A stretch of DNA of 64,000 nt, taken from positions 186,001-250,000 of the forward strand of contig NZ_QKWN01000007.1 of assembly GCF_007279655.1 (NCBI RefSeq), in the 5' to 3' direction. The stretch is from Robertkochia solimangrovi (GTDB taxonomy: Bacteria; Bacteroidota; Bacteroidia; Flavobacteriales; Flavobacteriaceae). The notes under the pieces were generated by a model. That model saw nothing but the letters and a program-made list of their open reading frames with translations, did no database searches and had not been told where the DNA came from. Positions 9,061-18,822 of this stretch are shown here, one piece after another. Numbering within the stretch: position 1 is the stretch's first letter; the number at the start of each line of letters is the position of its first letter. Made by a program: the position numbers and the translations under genes.

Positions 9061-9618
9061 ATGAAGCGAATAATTTACATTTCAATGGCCGCTGCCTTTA
9101 TGATCTCCTGTAAATCATCAAAGCATGCAGCGTCCGACAGTAATAATCCCGGCTCGGTAACAGTTAAACACGGGAATGAACTCTCTACGGCTCTTCCTCC
9201 GGGAAATCTCCCTGAAGTCAAATCCCCTTCTGATCAACTTGCCGACAAGATTGTTCGCACAGCGCTCGGCTTCAGTGGGACCCGTTACCGGTATGGAGGA
9301 ACTACGAAAAAGGGAATGGATTGTTCCGGACTTGTCTATGTATCTTTTGGTGACAACGAGATCAGCATGGAACGTAGCTCTTCTCAAATGGCAACGCAGG
9401 GTGACGAAATTCCACTTCGAAAAGTAAAAAAAGGGGATCTTCTATTCTTCACCACCGGAAATAATAAAAGACGTATCAATCATGTCGGGCTGGTAGTATC
9501 CGTCGATGGTGATGATATACAATTCATTCACTCTACTACTTCCCGTGGCGTTTTGGTTTCTTCCTTGAGTGAAGGATATTGGAATTACGCATTTAATCAG
9601 GCCAGAAGAATTTTGTAG
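9061..9618 (+). CDS. NlpC/P60 (C40) cell-wall peptidase lipoprotein
   Basis: A 185-residue putative lipoprotein: hydrophobic signal and lipobox FMIS-Cys17, a ~45-residue linker, then an NlpC/P60 domain from ~residue 60. The catalytic triad is visible as Cys88 (GMDCSG), His141 (NHVGLVVS) and His157 (FIHSTTS). Family members cleave gamma-D-Glu-diamino acid bonds in peptidoglycan stem peptides (E. coli Spr/MepS type). It starts 23 nt after lpxB on the same strand. Which crosslink or stem peptide it cuts cannot be told from sequence. Confidence 0.92.
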   Translation: MKRIIYISMAAAFMISCKSSKHAASDSNNPGSVTVKHGNELSTALPPGNLPEVKSPSDQLADKIVRTALGFSGTRYRYGGTTKKGMDCSGLVYVSFGDNEISMERSSSQMATQGDEIPLRKVKKGDLLFFTTGNNKRRINHVGLVVSVDGDDIQFIHSTTSRGVLVSSLSEGYWNYAFNQARRIL

Positions 9619-9644
9619 AATATTTTCTATATTTAGTAGTTTCT

Positions 9645-11669
9645 ATGTGGAGACTACTGAACATAGCACTTTTAAAATGCACCTGCTTTCTTGCGATCGG
9701 GATTATATTCGGGTACTACCTGAATAATACCTCATACTCGCTTATCTTAGCACTGATCGCCACCCTGTCACTGATACTTTATCGCCTGTATTCAAGATCT
9801 GAACGGTGTTTCAGGATTTGCAGTGAATTTTTGATCGCCTGTATATTCATACTTTTTGGCTTCCTCAACATTCAGTTCCGTCATCACGATCGCAATCTGG
9901 CCTGGCAGTATTATGAGAACCCCGAATCAAAAGATTTAACGATACGGGTTACTAAAATCCTTAGGGAAACAAACTTTTCTTTCCGATATACCGGGGTGAT
10001 CCTTGCCGTTGATTGCCAAAAGGAATATATCCCGGTACTCATCCGAATTCCAAAAGACAGTATCTTCTCAAAGAGTCTGGAGCCTGGCGATGAACTAGTC
10101 ACCTCCATTCCGATAAAATCGATCCCACCACCCTTAAATCCCTACGCATTCAATTATCGAAAATACATGGCGTCGGAGCATATATTCTTTCAGGTAAGCA
10201 TAGACCCGGCATTACTCAAGGTCAGAACACCATCTGACAAATCTCCCGCTATTCTGGCCTACAAATTTCGTAAAAACATACAAAGTCAATTTGAAAGAAA
10301 TAATCTGAAGGAAAAGAATATCGCCTTACTTTGCGCTATACTACTCGGACAACGACAATACCTGGATCATACTACCTACAAACAATTCACCGATTCCGGT
10401 GCCGCACACTTTCTTGCCGTTTCCGGGCTGCATATCGGAATACTCCTTAGCGTTTTCAGCTTCCTTTTAAAGCCTTTAAACTATATCCAAAAAGGGAGAA
10501 CGCTACGCTTTCTCCTATTGATAACTTTCCTGTTGCTTTATGCCTTTATTACCGGGCTGTCCCCCTCCGTATTAAGAGCGATACTCATGTATGGTTTACT
10601 TACCTATGCACTACTCCTACAACGCAAAAACCCACCGATAAACACGCTCATTCTGTCTGCTTTTATCTTGCTTCTAGCTGAGCCAATAGAACTTTTCAGT
10701 GTGGGTTTCCAGTTAAGTTATCTCGCTGTTGGTGGAATCCTATTATTCTTCCCGCTATTGAATAAACTATGGACTGGACAACACTTTATATTTAAATATT
10801 TCTGGCAGCTTTGTATGATTTCTATCGCAGCACAAATCATGGTTACCCCTCTTATTCTATATTATTTCCACCAATTCCCCTTCCATTTTTTACTCACCAG
10901 TATGATCGTTACGCCCCTACTGGCATTGATACTCACTTATACAGTTATCCTTCTGGCCACATCTTGCCTTTTGGAATTACCACGGTTTCTATACGCATTC
11001 CTGGATAATCTACTAAGTGTGATCGATCTCATCACTCGCATCGGCGCTTCGTCTGAATCCCTGATCATAAAAAATATACAGCTGTCACTCCCGTCACTAC
11101 TGATCCTGTACTTCATCATTTCAACAACGCTGTATTGGATCACCCAAAGGAGAACAAGTCTGATGCTACTTCCCGTTTCCGGTCTCCTGCTATTGATGGT
11201 ACAATTTCTCTTTCATCCCTTTGCTCCTAAAACCAAAGATCATCTTCTGGTACTTCACAAAACAGCACAAAGCATGATTATCGGGATCAACAAGAGCCAT
11301 TTAATCCTTGAACATGACGATGAAAGAAACGAAACCATTATTATGGATCTTTATAACGGATTGCAACTGGATTCAATCGTAGTCTCAAAAGATAATATAA
11401 AAAGTATGCAGCAAAGATCCGGGTTGGTCATCATCGACAGCACTTTTCAAACCATAAGTTATCGTAAAGACAGTGTTTCCATCCTTTTGAGAAATTCAAC
11501 CGGAGTTCATCTGGAACGTTTACTGGATTCAACACCTGTTCGAAAGGTGATCGCAGATGGCAGCAACTACCTTTCATACATCCGACGATGGCGTGTAACC
11601 TGTTTCAAACGAAAGATCCCTTTTCACTACACTGGTGAAAAGGGATCATTTCGAATATATTTTGAATAA
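9645..11669 (+). CDS. comEC: ComEC/Rec2-family DNA-uptake channel protein
   Basis: A 674-residue polytopic protein. Two N-terminal helices precede a DUF4131-like soluble region (residues ~60-200). The competence domain follows, with the conserved HFLAVSGLHIGIL and ITGLSPSVLRA segments and about eight membrane helices to ~residue 530. The last ~140 residues lie where longer ComEC proteins carry a metallo-beta-lactamase nuclease domain, but no HxHxDH motif is seen. ComEC forms the inner-membrane pore for single-stranded DNA in natural transformation. The stop lies 8 nt from the convergent transporter stop. A 13-bp hairpin sits inside the 3' end of the gene. Confidence 0.9.
   Translation: MWRLLNIALLKCTCFLAIGIIFGYYLNNTSYSLILALIATLSLILYRLYSRSERCFRICSEFLIACIFILFGFLNIQFRHHDRNLAWQYYENPESKDLTIRVTKILRETNFSFRYTGVILAVDCQKEYIPVLIRIPKDSIFSKSLEPGDELVTSIPIKSIPPPLNPYAFNYRKYMASEHIFFQVSIDPALLKVRTPSDKSPAILAYKFRKNIQSQFERNNLKEKNIALLCAILLGQRQYLDHTTYKQFTDSGAAHFLAVSGLHIGILLSVFSFLLKPLNYIQKGRTLRFLLLITFLLLYAFITGLSPSVLRAILMYGLLTYALLLQRKNPPINTLILSAFILLLAEPIELFSVGFQLSYLAVGGILLFFPLLNKLWTGQHFIFKYFWQLCMISIAAQIMVTPLILYYFHQFPFHFLLTSMIVTPLLALILTYTVILLATSCLLELPRFLYAFLDNLLSVIDLITRIGASSESLIIKNIQLSLPSLLILYFIISTTLYWITQRRTSLMLLPVSGLLLLMVQFLFHPFAPKTKDHLLVLHKTAQSMIIGINKSHLILEHDDERNETIIMDLYNGLQLDSIVVSKDNIKSMQQRSGLVIIDSTFQTISYRKDSVSILLRNSTGVHLERLLDSTPVRKVIADGSNYLSYIRRWRVTCFKRKIPFHYTGEKGSFRIYFE
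11615..11647. terminator. Strong hairpin embedded in the 3' end of comEC
   Basis: The arms GATCCCTTTTCAC (11615-11627) and GTGAAAAGGGATC (11635-11647) form a perfect 13-bp stem with a 7-nt loop, all inside the last ~20 codons of comEC. comEC and the convergent POT gene are separated by only 8 nt, so there is no room for an intergenic terminator. This hairpin may serve both genes, although the U-tract is weak. Confidence 0.5.
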
Positions 11670-11677
11670 TTCACTGA

Positions 11678-13438
11678 TTAGCGAACACCATGCATCAATT
11701 TTTTGATCACCGGCTGGAAGATTATCGATAAAAGACCAATTACCACGGACACTATGGTAAGCATCCAAAAGAAGTAACTGATTCCTTCGGTATTGGCGAT
11801 CTTATCGATGTTTTCACCAAATTTACCGGCTCCTTTCATTCCTATTGCAACTGCAAGATACCAGATTCCAAACATGAATGCGATCATTCTTGCAGGCACC
11901 AGTTTACTGACATAGGACAGCCCTACCGGAGAGATACAAAGCTCTCCCATGGTATGGAACAGATATACTAAAATAAGCCATATCATACTTACGGATGCAG
12001 ACTTTGCTCCGGGTTCAATTCCCGAAGCTCCGAAGGCAACACAGGCCATTCCCAGCCCTAACAACATCATCCCGATTCCATATTTCATGTTGGCGGAAGG
12101 ATTATATTTACTTTCCCACCACTTTGAGAACATAGGGGCCAGCGTAATAATAAACAAGGAATTCAATGTAGAGAACCAGGATGCAGGAACCTCAAGTGAA
12201 GTCGTTTGTAACTGATCATAGATCTTCCAGATTCCGATACACCACAGAATAACAAAACTCGAGGCAAGAATCAGATTGGAAAGGGTATATTTCTTAAAGG
12301 TCTGTCCAAACAATTTGAGCAGCACCCAGGTAATAACGGCAAGCGGTATCAGAGTCATGAGCGCATCGATGATCATAAAGATTGTACCTGCACTACCCTC
12401 CAGAACGCGATTCGTATAATCTCTTGCAAAGATGGTCAGGGTTCCCGGTGATTGTTCAAAGATTGCCCAAAAGAAGATCGTCAGAAATGCAAAGAATGAT
12501 ACCGCGATCATCTTCTCGCGTGTAATCCTTGAATATTGTGTAAGTCGGTATATCAACAGAATAATAAACAATCCCAAAGCTGACAGGATTGCAATGTTAT
12601 TTCCTTCAGGCCCTAAGAAGGCAAAAATATTAAAACTCCCTTCTGTGATGATCGTTGCGGGATCATTAATGATCCATAGAAGTCCGAGTAAGGCAGAAAC
12701 GAAGATCAAAACCAACTGCCATGATGTAAAAGGCACTCTTTTATCTTCGCTTTCCTCTGTAGCGGAAATCGCTATTTTGTCCTTTTCCTTATCCTCTTTT
12801 TTAGGCTTCAAACCAATCTCTCCAAATATATTCTGTGCGAACCAAAATTGAAGCATTCCAAAAAGCATGAAGATACCGGCGAGTCCGAAGCCATAGCTCC
12901 AACCGATCTTTTCTCCCAAATAACCGCATAGCAGGATTCCGAAAAATGCTCCGGCATTCACCCCCATATAAAAGATGGTATAAGCGCCATCCTTCTTTTC
13001 AGGGCGATCTTTATACATCTCTGATATGATCGAGGTCATATTAGGCTTAAAAAAGCCATTACCAAATACAAGTAATCCGAGACCTAAATAAATAAAGAAC
13101 GGAGACTCCAAGGCCATTGAACCATGACCAAGTGTCATCAGCAAAGCACCTACAACCACCGCCCAGCGGAAACCTATCACCTTATCTGCAAAATACCCTC
13201 CTAACATAGTTGAAAGGTAAACCAGACCTACATAAGACCCGAATATTGCCATGGCGTGTTCCCGTGGCCATCCCCAACCTCCATCGATCAGAGAAGCAGT
13301 AAAGAACATAACGAGCAGGGCCCGCATACCATAAAATGAAAATCGCTCCCACATCTCCGTAAAGAAGAGCACAAATAATCCTGAAGGATGCCCCAGGACC
13401 TTACTTTGAAAAAACTGATCCGTTGAATTCTGATTCAT
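11678..13438 (-). CDS. Proton-dependent oligopeptide transporter (POT/PTR2), copy 1
   Basis: A 586-residue MFS transporter of the POT family, which couples proton entry to uptake of di- and tripeptides. The N-terminal ETEMWERFSFYGMRALL-type segment holds the ExxERF motif on helix 1 needed for proton coupling, and the FYMGVNAGAF segment matches the PTR2 signature. About 12-14 helices are expected; a charged loop near residues 215-240 separates the two halves. It is the last gene of an operon after DPP IV and a second POT gene (52 nt upstream). The two POT proteins are clearly related but diverged, so they may prefer different peptides. Confidence 0.92.
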   Translation of the reverse strand: MNQNSTDQFFQSKVLGHPSGLFVLFFTEMWERFSFYGMRALLVMFFTASLIDGGWGWPREHAMAIFGSYVGLVYLSTMLGGYFADKVIGFRWAVVVGALLMTLGHGSMALESPFFIYLGLGLLVFGNGFFKPNMTSIISEMYKDRPEKKDGAYTIFYMGVNAGAFFGILLCGYLGEKIGWSYGFGLAGIFMLFGMLQFWFAQNIFGEIGLKPKKEDKEKDKIAISATEESEDKRVPFTSWQLVLIFVSALLGLLWIINDPATIITEGSFNIFAFLGPEGNNIAILSALGLFIILLIYRLTQYSRITREKMIAVSFFAFLTIFFWAIFEQSPGTLTIFARDYTNRVLEGSAGTIFMIIDALMTLIPLAVITWVLLKLFGQTFKKYTLSNLILASSFVILWCIGIWKIYDQLQTTSLEVPASWFSTLNSLFIITLAPMFSKWWESKYNPSANMKYGIGMMLLGLGMACVAFGASGIEPGAKSASVSMIWLILVYLFHTMGELCISPVGLSYVSKLVPARMIAFMFGIWYLAVAIGMKGAGKFGENIDKIANTEGISYFFWMLTIVSVVIGLLSIIFQPVIKKLMHGVR

Positions 13439-13490
13439 CGTAAAAATTTAAAAGTTAGTATCTGTGGTGTGGTGGTTATGTTAATTATTT

Positions 13491-15065
13491 CTACGCTGCG
13501 GTATCCTTATCCACGTTATGCATCATGCGCTTAACGACCGGAGAGATAACCAGCAGTATAACACCGAATATCAACCCGGTATAGAACATATTTTCAAAAA
13601 GGCTCATATAGCTGTTCTTTGCAGTAACAAAATCAGCTACTTCACCTCCTGATGTATCGATACTTGCAAGGTTAGCGAGCAATGAGGCTATATACTCGGA
13701 ACCTGCAGTCGCCAGGAACCAGACTCCCATCATAAACCCTACGATCTTATGTGGAGATAGTTTGGTGGTATAAGACAACCCAACCGGAGACAAACAAAGT
13801 TCGCCCCAGGTATGTAACATATACATTACGATCAGGAAGATCATCGGAACTTTCCCGTCTCCAGACATTTTCCCTCCAAGAACAAGTACTCCGAATCCTA
13901 GACCGACAAGCATCAATGCGATCGCAAATTTGATCGCCGCGTTCGGATTCAGGTTCCGCTTATCCAGTTTTACCCACAACCAGGCAAATACAGGTGCAAA
14001 AAGAATGATAAAGATTGCATTAAAACTTAGAAAAACTCCAGCCTTGATCTCTCCGAACCATTCGGTCGTTCTATCTAACGCACGGTCAGCGAACAGGTTT
14101 AAGGAAGTATAAGCCTGCTCGAATAAGGCCCAGAATATAACAGAGAATACTATTAATACGGTCATTGCAAGTAAACGCTCACGTTGTACTTTATCCGACT
14201 TGAGTTTCACCAAAGCATACCACAGAATATAAACCAGTGATAAAAATCCACAGATCATCAGTAAACCTTCTACCACACTGTGGCGTTGAACCATTTGCCA
14301 CACCACAAAAGTAGCGAGAAATCCAAGTACATAAATGGTCAGCTCATTACTCATCCCTAACGGAGATTTCTTTTTAAGCAATACAGGATCACTTGGCTCT
14401 GCTTTACCATGGAAATACTTTCTTCCACCTACAAAGATTAAAAGTCCGAACAGCATTCCAACACCTGCCGCACCGAAGCCATAACTCCAGCCATAGGTTT
14501 CACCCAGATAACTACAAACTATAGTTGCCAATGCCGACCCCAGGTTAATCCCCATATAAAAAATTGTAAATCCGGAATCTCTTCTGGCATCCCCTTTATG
14601 GTAGAGTTCGCCAACAATAGATGAAATATTCGCTTTCAGAAAGCCAACTCCCATAATGATAAGAGACAAAGAAAAGTAGAACACCTGTAGTGCGGTTTCA
14701 TCCCGCTGTATCAATCCATCGGCCATTTCCGTCGCCGCATTTCCTTCATAGGCCATCCCGAGATGCCCTAATACCAGTAAGATCCCTCCAAAAGTTACCG
14801 CTTTCCGGAAACCGAGGTATTTATCCGCAAGGAATCCACCAATCACTGGCATGGCATACACCAGAGCTGCATAGCTTCCAACCAAAAGGTTACCAGAAGT
14901 ATCAGTAAACAAATGATATTTAACCAGATAAAAAATAAGCAGGGCTTTCATTCCATAGAATGAAAAGCGCTCCCACATCTCAGTTAGAAAAAGAATATAT
15001 AATCCTATCGGGTGTCCGAATAATTCTCTTTCGTGTTTTTCTTTGACAAGTGTCTCCATATGCAA
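13491..15065 (-). CDS. Proton-dependent oligopeptide transporter (POT/PTR2), copy 2
   Basis: A 524-residue POT-family peptide:proton symporter. It shows the ExxERFSFYGMKALL segment near residue 30, FYMGINLGSALA (PTR2 signature) and, near the C terminus, LSPVGLSYTTKL, which the neighbouring copy shares as ISPVGLSYVSKL. The start could be 15065 or the ATG two codons downstream (15059). It begins 40 nt downstream of the DPP IV stop, so it sits between the peptidase and the other transporter. The gene order implies that peptides released by the peptidase are its substrates. Confidence 0.92.
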   Translation of the reverse strand: MHMETLVKEKHERELFGHPIGLYILFLTEMWERFSFYGMKALLIFYLVKYHLFTDTSGNLLVGSYAALVYAMPVIGGFLADKYLGFRKAVTFGGILLVLGHLGMAYEGNAATEMADGLIQRDETALQVFYFSLSLIIMGVGFLKANISSIVGELYHKGDARRDSGFTIFYMGINLGSALATIVCSYLGETYGWSYGFGAAGVGMLFGLLIFVGGRKYFHGKAEPSDPVLLKKKSPLGMSNELTIYVLGFLATFVVWQMVQRHSVVEGLLMICGFLSLVYILWYALVKLKSDKVQRERLLAMTVLIVFSVIFWALFEQAYTSLNLFADRALDRTTEWFGEIKAGVFLSFNAIFIILFAPVFAWLWVKLDKRNLNPNAAIKFAIALMLVGLGFGVLVLGGKMSGDGKVPMIFLIVMYMLHTWGELCLSPVGLSYTTKLSPHKIVGFMMGVWFLATAGSEYIASLLANLASIDTSGGEVADFVTAKNSYMSLFENMFYTGLIFGVILLVISPVVKRMMHNVDKDTAA

Positions 15066-15105
15066 GGTTGTTGTTATTTAGTTTAAGATACCGGTTATCC
15101 AGGAA

Positions 15106-17310
15106 TTAATTCATCATCTGCTCTTTCTCAAAGTTTATTTTATCTCCGAGGTACTCATCGATGAAATTAGTCATTTTTGTGTAAAGTTGTAATCGGGTAT
15201 TTCCACCATAGATACCGTGATTCTTATCCGGGTAAATAGCCCAGTCGAATTGCTTATTGGCCTGAATAAGGGCCTCAGCCATTCTCATGGTGTTCTGAAC
15301 ATGTACATTGTCATCTCCGGAACCATGTATCAGCAGATAGTGTCCTTTTAAATTATCAACATAATTGATCGGAGAGTTGTTATCGTACCCTCCTGCATTT
15401 TCCTGAGGTGTCTGCATATAACGTTCTGTATAGATCGAATCGTAAAATCTCCAGCTCGTTACCGGAGCAACTGCGATCGCCATATTGAACACCTCATTGC
15501 CTTTCAGTATACAGTTACTACTCATAAATCCACCAAAACTCCACCCCCAGATACCGATACGTTCTGCGTCTATGTAAGCCCTTTTACCAAGAATCTTTGC
15601 GGCTTCAATCTGATCTTCAACCTCATACTTCCCTAATTCTTTGTAGGTAACCTTTTTGAATGCTGCTCCTTTGAAACCGGTTCCTCGTCCGTCTACACAC
15701 ACCACGATATAACCCTTCTGAGCAAGCATCTGATACCAGTAGTCATTATAGGCATTCCAGCGATTTGCAACACTTTGCGACCCCGGACCGGAATACTGGA
15801 ACATGAACAACGGGTATTCTTTACTCGGATCAAAATCGGCCGGTTTGATCATCCACATGTTCAAATCATTGCCGTTGACATTTATTGTTGAAAATTCCTT
15901 TGGAGACAAGGTATATTGCTTTAACTCATTCGTCAATTCGTCATTGTTAACGATCTCCTTGATTACCTTACCACTTTTGGAATCATTGAGGGTATAGCGG
16001 TAGGGCTCCTGAGCACTTGAAAAGGTATTTATGAAATAACTGAAATCCGCACTGAAGGTTGCATCGTTTGTGCCTTCTTTTGAAGAAAGTCGCTTTTTAT
16101 TTTTCCCGTTGATACGGATCGCATATACATCACGGTTTACGGAACCATTCTCTACCGACTGATAGAAAACCGTTTTATTATTTTCGTCATAACCATAATA
16201 ATTGGTCACTTCCCAATCGCCTTCAGTTACCTGATCGATGAGTTTACCATTTTCCGCATAATGATAGATATGATTATAACCACTCTGCTCGCTGGTCCAT
16301 ATAAAACTGTTATCCGGGAGGAAAGTCAGGTTATCGGTTATATCCACATACGCATCATCAGTTTCATGTAAAACGATTTCAGCCTTGTTCTTTGCTGCAT
16401 TATAGAATTCCAACTTAAGGTCATTCTGATGTCTGTTCAACACCTGAACACTCAAAATATCTTTATCATTGGTCCACTTTATTCTTGGAATATAATAAGC
16501 CTCGCCAAGGCTAACTTCATTCTTTTGACCACTTTTAAGATCATAACTAAACAATGTAACCACAGAATTGTTCTCACCAGCTTTCGGGTACTTAAACACC
16601 TGTTGTTGCGGATATAAAGATTGACCGTAAATATCCATAGAAAACTCAGGAACATCAGACTCATCAAATCGAAGGTAGGCTATTCTTGAACCATCGGCAT
16701 TCCAGTCAAAAGCACGTACAAAAGAAAATTCTTCCTCATACACCCAGTCGGTAACCCCGTTGATTATAGCATTTCTCTTTCCGTCATCCGTCAGCTGTGC
16801 AACAGTACCCTCTTTCAGGTCTTTAACGTACAAATTGTTTTCATAAACATAGGCCACTTTGGAGGCATCTGGAGAGAAAGTCGGCTCCTGAATCTTTACT
16901 TCCGAAATCTTAACCAATGACTTGTCTGCAATATTGTAGACATAGAAAACGCCGAGGGTGGAACGGCGATACACCGATTCAACTTCAGTAGCCAGAATCA
17001 TTTTGGTTTCATCCTTGCTAAATTCATAGGAAGTAAAGAAATCGATCCCATCGAGATCAAGGGAAGAAACGATAGTCTCTAACTTTGATAGCGTTTCATA
17101 ATCGTATTTATCAACGGAGGTTGAACGGGTATTTCGATTGAAATTCAAGACCGTATACTGCTTGCCGTTCTCCATGGAGTGAAGGACATCCATGCCTTCG
17201 GTGCTGAAAGCACCTCCCCATATTTTTTCTAATGTTATTTGTTGATTTTGGGCGGTAAGAAAAGAACTTAAACCTAAGAACAAAAGGGAAAGAACCTTAA
17301 TTTTTTTCAT
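15106..17310 (-). CDS. Dipeptidyl peptidase IV (S9B family)
   Basis: A 734-residue secreted serine peptidase that removes N-terminal Xaa-Pro or Xaa-Ala dipeptides. A signal peptide (residues 1-20, cleavage near LTAQ) exports it, probably to the periplasm. An eight-bladed beta-propeller (about 40-460) is followed by the alpha/beta-hydrolase domain. The catalytic triad is evident: Ser in GWSFGG, Asp in GSGDDNVH, His in DKNHGIYGG. A propeller motif DWVYEEEF supplies the double-Glu that binds the substrate amino terminus. First gene of an operon with two POT transporters, which suggests extracytoplasmic dipeptide release followed by uptake. Confidence 0.95.
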   Translation of the reverse strand: MKKIKVLSLLFLGLSSFLTAQNQQITLEKIWGGAFSTEGMDVLHSMENGKQYTVLNFNRNTRSTSVDKYDYETLSKLETIVSSLDLDGIDFFTSYEFSKDETKMILATEVESVYRRSTLGVFYVYNIADKSLVKISEVKIQEPTFSPDASKVAYVYENNLYVKDLKEGTVAQLTDDGKRNAIINGVTDWVYEEEFSFVRAFDWNADGSRIAYLRFDESDVPEFSMDIYGQSLYPQQQVFKYPKAGENNSVVTLFSYDLKSGQKNEVSLGEAYYIPRIKWTNDKDILSVQVLNRHQNDLKLEFYNAAKNKAEIVLHETDDAYVDITDNLTFLPDNSFIWTSEQSGYNHIYHYAENGKLIDQVTEGDWEVTNYYGYDENNKTVFYQSVENGSVNRDVYAIRINGKNKKRLSSKEGTNDATFSADFSYFINTFSSAQEPYRYTLNDSKSGKVIKEIVNNDELTNELKQYTLSPKEFSTINVNGNDLNMWMIKPADFDPSKEYPLFMFQYSGPGSQSVANRWNAYNDYWYQMLAQKGYIVVCVDGRGTGFKGAAFKKVTYKELGKYEVEDQIEAAKILGKRAYIDAERIGIWGWSFGGFMSSNCILKGNEVFNMAIAVAPVTSWRFYDSIYTERYMQTPQENAGGYDNNSPINYVDNLKGHYLLIHGSGDDNVHVQNTMRMAEALIQANKQFDWAIYPDKNHGIYGGNTRLQLYTKMTNFIDEYLGDKINFEKEQMMN

Positions 17311-17426
17311 TAAATAAGGGAATTTATTTTAAAGCTGTCAAGTTTACTAATTATTTTACAGAAAAAGGACTTTTTTTTGTTAAACCTTAACCTTGAGTTT
17401 ACACTGAAATCAACATTCACGGGCAT

Positions 17427-17460
17427 TTGAACCGTTCGCCAAGGTTAATTATTATCTTTG
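17427..17460 (+). promoter_or_regulatory. Bacteroidota-type promoter for HMG-CoA reductase
   Basis: TTG at 17427-17429, 23 bp, then TATCTTTG at 17453-17460, a perfect match to the TAnnTTTG -7 box. Transcription would start around 17467, just upstream of ATG 17485 and inside the possible upstream extension of the frame. This rules out the TTG at 17458 as the start. Confidence 0.75.
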
Positions 17461-17484
17461 CCCAATAACTCCATAAAGTCGAAA

Positions 17485-18813
17485 ATGAGCAAACCCGTAA
17501 AAGGATTTTCCAAGCTTACCAAAGAAGAAAAGATCAATTGGCTGGCTGACCATTATTTTTCTGATAAAAAAAATGGTATAGCACTTTTGATGCAATACTG
17601 GAACGAGGACGCCAAGCTTCAGCAACTACACGATGAGTTCATCGAAAACACGATCACCAATTTCTACCTCCCGCTGGGAGTTGCACCAAATTTCCTGATC
17701 AACGGGAAAATGCACACCATCCCAATGGCCATCGAAGAAAGTTCAGTGGTCGCCGCTGCAAGCAGGGCAGCTAAGTTCTGGCTAAAAAGAGGTGGATTTA
17801 AAACCTTTGTCAAAGGGACGGAAAAAATCGGACAGGTACATTTTCTTTACGAAGGAGATAAGACCAAACTGAACACCTTTTTCGAGACTATCAAACCGTT
17901 GCTATTTTCGAAAACCACCGACATCACCCGCAATATGGCCAAACGTGGCGGAGGGATCACGAATATTGAATTGCGTGACAAAACCGAAGCACTGGACAAC
18001 TATTTTCAGCTTCATTGTACCTTCAACACCCTTGATGCAATGGGAGCAAACTTTATCAATTCCTGCCTCGAGCAATTCGCCCGTTGCCTGAAAGATGAAG
18101 CCTCCCAATATGATCTCTTTACCGACGGTGAAAAAGACATACAGATCGTCATGAGCATTCTTTCAAATTACGTTCCCGACTGCACCGCTGTAGCTGAAGT
18201 ACGCTGTAAGATCGATGACCTTGACGAAGACAAGGAACTGGCACCGCATGCATTTGCAGAGAAATTTGTGAGAGCCGTTGCCATCGCGAAAGCCGAACCA
18301 TTTCGTGCCGTTACCCATAACAAAGGAATCATGAACGGAGTCGATGCCGTGGTATTGGCCACTGGAAATGATTTCAGAGCTGTGGAAGCCGGCGTTCATG
18401 CCTTTGCATCCAGAAAAGGAAGTTACAGCAGTTTATCGGACGCATGGATAGAAGGCGATGAATTCGTATTCAATATTGAACTTCCCCTGGCATTAGGAAC
18501 AGTTGGCGGACTTACGAAACTGCATCCTCTGGTTAAACTTTCACTGGAAATATTAGACAACCCTTCAGCTGAAGAACTCATGCAGATCGTAGCCGTTGCG
18601 GGTCTGGCTCAGAACTTTGCCGCTGTGCGTTCATTGATCACCACAGGAATCCAAAAAGGGCATATGAAAATGCACCTGATGAATATCCTGAATCAACTGG
18701 ATGCGACACCGGAAGAAAAGGCTCATTTTACCGCCTTCTTTAAAGATCGCACGGTTACCCATAGCGATGTAATCCGTGAGTTCTATGCTTACCGTGAGAA
18801 TATGATCAAATAA
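17485..18813 (+). CDS. mvaA: Hydroxymethylglutaryl-CoA reductase (class II-like)
   Basis: Reduces HMG-CoA to mevalonate, the committed step of the mevalonate isoprenoid route. The ~442-residue protein lacks the membrane anchor of eukaryotic enzymes. Signatures include ENTITNFYLPLGVAPN, the catalytic Glu in PMAIEESSVVAAASRAA, the DAMGANFIN segment, the GTVGGL region and a C-terminal GHMKMH with the catalytic His. Start ATG 17485 is chosen because a TTG-started extension to 17458 would overlap the promoter -7 box. A GHMP kinase follows 9 nt downstream, so both are probably co-transcribed. Cofactor preference (NADH or NADPH) cannot be read by eye. Confidence 0.94.
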   Translation: MSKPVKGFSKLTKEEKINWLADHYFSDKKNGIALLMQYWNEDAKLQQLHDEFIENTITNFYLPLGVAPNFLINGKMHTIPMAIEESSVVAAASRAAKFWLKRGGFKTFVKGTEKIGQVHFLYEGDKTKLNTFFETIKPLLFSKTTDITRNMAKRGGGITNIELRDKTEALDNYFQLHCTFNTLDAMGANFINSCLEQFARCLKDEASQYDLFTDGEKDIQIVMSILSNYVPDCTAVAEVRCKIDDLDEDKELAPHAFAEKFVRAVAIAKAEPFRAVTHNKGIMNGVDAVVLATGNDFRAVEAGVHAFASRKGSYSSLSDAWIEGDEFVFNIELPLALGTVGGLTKLHPLVKLSLEILDNPSAEELMQIVAVAGLAQNFAAVRSLITTGIQKGHMKMHLMNILNQLDATPEEKAHFTAFFKDRTVTHSDVIREFYAYRENMIK

Positions 18814-18822
18814 AATCCGGGC

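Noticed and set aside
12432-12851. 139-residue plus-strand frame
   Set aside because: Antisense to the POT transporter gene, basic and low in complexity, as shadows of hydrophobic genes often are.
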